Source: Insolitispirillum peregrinum (GTDB lineage Bacteria > Pseudomonadota > Alphaproteobacteria > Rhodospirillales > Rhodospirillaceae). Taken from it: a stretch of 64,000 bases of DNA. Numbering within the stretch: position 1 is the stretch's first letter; every line of letters starts with the position of its first letter. The stretch lies in the NCBI RefSeq assembly GCF_042665255.1, contig NZ_JBHTCD010000016.1; one strand, written 5' to 3'. The position numbers were made by a program, and so were the translations under genes. This document shows, piece by piece, positions 62,098 to 64,000 of the stretch. The notes below the pieces were generated by a model, which did no database searches, had not been told where the DNA came from, and saw only the letters and a list, made by a program, of their open reading frames with translations.

Positions 62098-63189
62098 ATG
62101 TCACAATCGACACACGCGGAAAAGGTCGGGGTTTCCATTAGGTCAGCGACCAAGATGTATGGCGCTTTTTGCGCTCTTGATCATGTTGATCTCGAAGTCA
62201 AAGCCGGTGAGTTCGTTTCCATCCTCGGGCCATCCGGGTCGGGAAAGACCACCTTCCTCGGCATTCTGGGCGGCTTTGTCCAGCCCACCTCCGGGGCCAT
62301 TCTGCTGGGCGAGCGGGACATTACACTCGAACCACCGCACAAGCGTGACATCGGGATCGTGTTCCAGAACTACGCCCTGTTCCCGCACATGAATGTGGCA
62401 GAAAATGTAACCTTTCCGTTGCGCGCCCGCCGCATCCCCAAATCCGGGTGGCCAACCAGACTAAAGGCCGCGCTGGAGATGGTCGAACTGACCGGATACG
62501 GCAACCGCAAGATTCACGAGCTGTCCGGCGGTCAGCGCCAGCGTGTTGCCCTGGCCCGCGCGATGATTTTCGAGCCGCGCCTGATCCTGATGGATGAACC
62601 GCTGTCGGCGCTGGACAAGCAGTTGCGTGAAAGCATGCAGATCGAGCTGAAGCACCTGCACCGCAAGCTGGATGCCACCATCATTTACGTCACCCATGAC
62701 CAGCGCGAAGCGTTGACCATGAGCGACCGCATCGCGGTGATGCGCAAGGGGCGGATCGTCCAGATCGACACCCCTGAACAGCTCCACGACAATCCGGTTG
62801 ACTCGTTCGTCGCCGGCTTCATCGGCGAGGCAACGCTGGTCCCTGTCCAGCGGGTTGACGGGCACAGCGTGACCCTCGGCGGGACCCGGCTGGTCAGCAG
62901 CAAGCCGATCCCCAACGCCCTGCACCTTTTCCTGGTTGTTCAGTCGGAAAAAATCACCGTTGCCGCCGATGGTGATACCAGCGGCCCCAACCTGCTGACT
63001 GGTATCGTGCATGAAACACTGTATCAGGGCGAAAGCATCCGCATTTTCCTTGATCTGCCCGGCGGGGAACGGATCAGCGTGCGTGTGCCCAGCAACCACA
63101 CGGGCCGCACCCTGATGAAACACCCCGGCGACCGGATCACGGTTCGCCTGCACCCGGACGACACCGTGGTCGTCCCGCAGGCATCCTGA
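62098..63189 (+). CDS. PotA-like ABC transporter ATP-binding protein
   Basis: A 363-residue importer ATPase. Walker A G-P-S-G-S-G-K-T-T is near residues 42-50, Q-loop F-Q-N-Y-A-L-F-P near 92-99, signature L-S-G-G-Q near 141-145, Walker B L-I-L-M-D-E-P-L-S near 161-169 and a C-terminal TOBE domain. It is closest to the spermidine/putrescine (PotA) or iron (FbpC) type. No permease or binding protein is found in the window after it; they may be beyond the right end. ATG at 62098. Confidence 0.88.
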   Translation: MSQSTHAEKVGVSIRSATKMYGAFCALDHVDLEVKAGEFVSILGPSGSGKTTFLGILGGFVQPTSGAILLGERDITLEPPHKRDIGIVFQNYALFPHMNVAENVTFPLRARRIPKSGWPTRLKAALEMVELTGYGNRKIHELSGGQRQRVALARAMIFEPRLILMDEPLSALDKQLRESMQIELKHLHRKLDATIIYVTHDQREALTMSDRIAVMRKGRIVQIDTPEQLHDNPVDSFVAGFIGEATLVPVQRVDGHSVTLGGTRLVSSKPIPNALHLFLVVQSEKITVAADGDTSGPNLLTGIVHETLYQGESIRIFLDLPGGERISVRVPSNHTGRTLMKHPGDRITVRLHPDDTVVVPQAS

Positions 63190-63240
63190 CACGTCCTTCT
63201 CCTGTTTCCTCTCTCCCCCCGAGCACTTAAAGGATCCAAG

Positions 63241-63969
63241 ATGGTCAAGATCACCGATTTCAAGGTTATGACCTTTGATGTCGTCGGCACGCTGATCGAT
63301 TTCGAAAGCGGCATTCTGTCGGCGGTCCGTTCCCTTGGCGGCCCAAAGGCAGCGGCAGCCTCGGACGACGAGATTTTCGAGCCGTACAAGCGCGGCCGCG
63401 ACAAGTTCTATGGTCGTTCGTCGTTCGCCATGAAGGATGTCTATCTGTCGCTGGCCACCGAATGCGGTTTCAACACCGACGATGCCACCGCCGATGCCTT
63501 CCAGTTGTCGGTCATGCGCTGGCCGGCCTTTGCGGACTCGGTCGATGCCCTGCGCCGCCTGCGGCAGAATTTCCGGCTGGTGGCGATGACCAACGCCGAC
63601 CGGACCGCCTTTTCAGCCTATTCGGCCACCCTTGGCAATCCGTTCCACGACAGCGTGACCTGTGACGAAACCGGGTGCGCCAAGCCCGATCCGCGTTTCT
63701 TCTCGTTCAACAAGGGCCGTCAGTCGGGCTTTGGCTACCAACAGTCGGAAATCCTGCACGTCGCCCAAAGCCAGTATCACGACATCGGCGTCGCCAAGGC
63801 CGAAGGCTACACCACCTGCTGGATCCAGCGTCGCAAGGAACAGCCGGGTTGGGGCGGCACTCCGGCTCCGAAGGAATTCACCACCCCGGATTTCCACTTC
63901 TCGACCCTCAAAGAGCTGGCCGATGCGGTGGATGCCGAACTGGCCGCTGCGGCAACAGTCGCTGCCTGA
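63241..63969 (+). CDS. HAD-superfamily hydrolase (haloacid dehalogenase-like)
   Basis: A 242-residue HAD protein. The nucleophile Asp13 lies in F-D-V-V-G-T-L. The second aspartate of phosphatases is valine, as in non-phosphatase HADs such as haloacid dehalogenases, which carry tyrosine there. T-N-A-D near 118-121 and the K-P-D-P-R-F-F loop near 149-155 follow. It lies 51 bp after the ABC ATPase gene, so it probably belongs to the same operon and acts on the imported substrate. The remaining 31 bases after its stop hold no gene. Confidence 0.85.
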   Translation: MVKITDFKVMTFDVVGTLIDFESGILSAVRSLGGPKAAAASDDEIFEPYKRGRDKFYGRSSFAMKDVYLSLATECGFNTDDATADAFQLSVMRWPAFADSVDALRRLRQNFRLVAMTNADRTAFSAYSATLGNPFHDSVTCDETGCAKPDPRFFSFNKGRQSGFGYQQSEILHVAQSQYHDIGVAKAEGYTTCWIQRRKEQPGWGGTPAPKEFTTPDFHFSTLKELADAVDAELAAAATVAA

Positions 63970-64000
63970 TTTCTCCCGCTACATAACCAAAGGACGGTCC

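Overview
The window is GC-rich DNA from an alphaproteobacterium, most likely a Rhodospirillales member. This is inferred from the short HisG form, the UPF0262 / phosphatase / infA / maf / RNase G-like / yacG block, the HdaA-type DnaA regulator, and the hup and malonate decarboxylase gene orders. No 16S rRNA or species marker is present. About 55 protein genes, one tRNA-Thr(GGT) and an unusually dense set of interspersed palindromic repeats can be supported. A 95-base run of N (22143-22237) is an assembly gap inside a repeat array.

Layout. 1-2374: end of an IS5-family (IS427/IS870-like) element, then two sugar-nucleotide SDR genes. 2375-9195 (minus strand): hupSLCDFGH, a group 1d type membrane-bound uptake [NiFe] hydrogenase with the six-cysteine proximal-cluster pattern of O2-tolerant enzymes. 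hupH is cut off from hupG by repeats and has repeats on both sides. 9325-16225: peptidoglycan amidase, small secreted protein, HxlR regulator/oxidoreductase pair, glutathione transferase, AsmA-like protein. 16399-25604 (minus): housekeeping block yacG, RNase E/G-like, maf, infA, LMW phosphatase, UPF0262, hisD, hisG, a small membrane protein, murA, dcd. 25777-34066: tRNA-Thr, then a GntR/FCD regulator divergent from madLM-mdcACDEGBH, a complete malonate uptake and biotin-independent decarboxylation operon.

34433-46683: hdaA, AI-2E-type permease and a DUF2066 gene (minus), purMN (plus), VOC protein, TetR/DUF2214 pair, phosphopantetheinyl transferase, a Ni/Co resistance pair dmeR-dmeF separated by a 55-bp tandem palindrome array, and a Fur-boxed TonB receptor divergent from a FecI-type sigma factor that has no FecR next to it. 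46762-56841: UvrD/PcrA helicase, Lrp regulator/EamA exporter, a TetR-controlled cluster of SDR, old yellow enzyme, SDR and MDR reductases that looks like an electrophile response, and an aldehyde dehydrogenase. 57281-63969: proVWX glycine-betaine/proline ABC transporter, then a LysR regulator divergent from a PotA-like ABC ATPase and a HAD hydrolase.

The least ordinary content lies between genes. Three repeat families recur at up to eight sites. Module A is a palindrome with conserved flanks around a variable inner stem that shows compensatory base changes. Block B is about 130-190 bp of GC-rich hairpins. Palindrome E is centred on ACCGGTT. Module A forms a 55-bp array between dmeR and dmeF and a 153-bp array beside hisG, and its CTAG edge seems to be the target of the IS element at the left end. 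The purM and DUF2066 genes start head-to-head with no spacer, and purM has no conventional start codon at the expected place.
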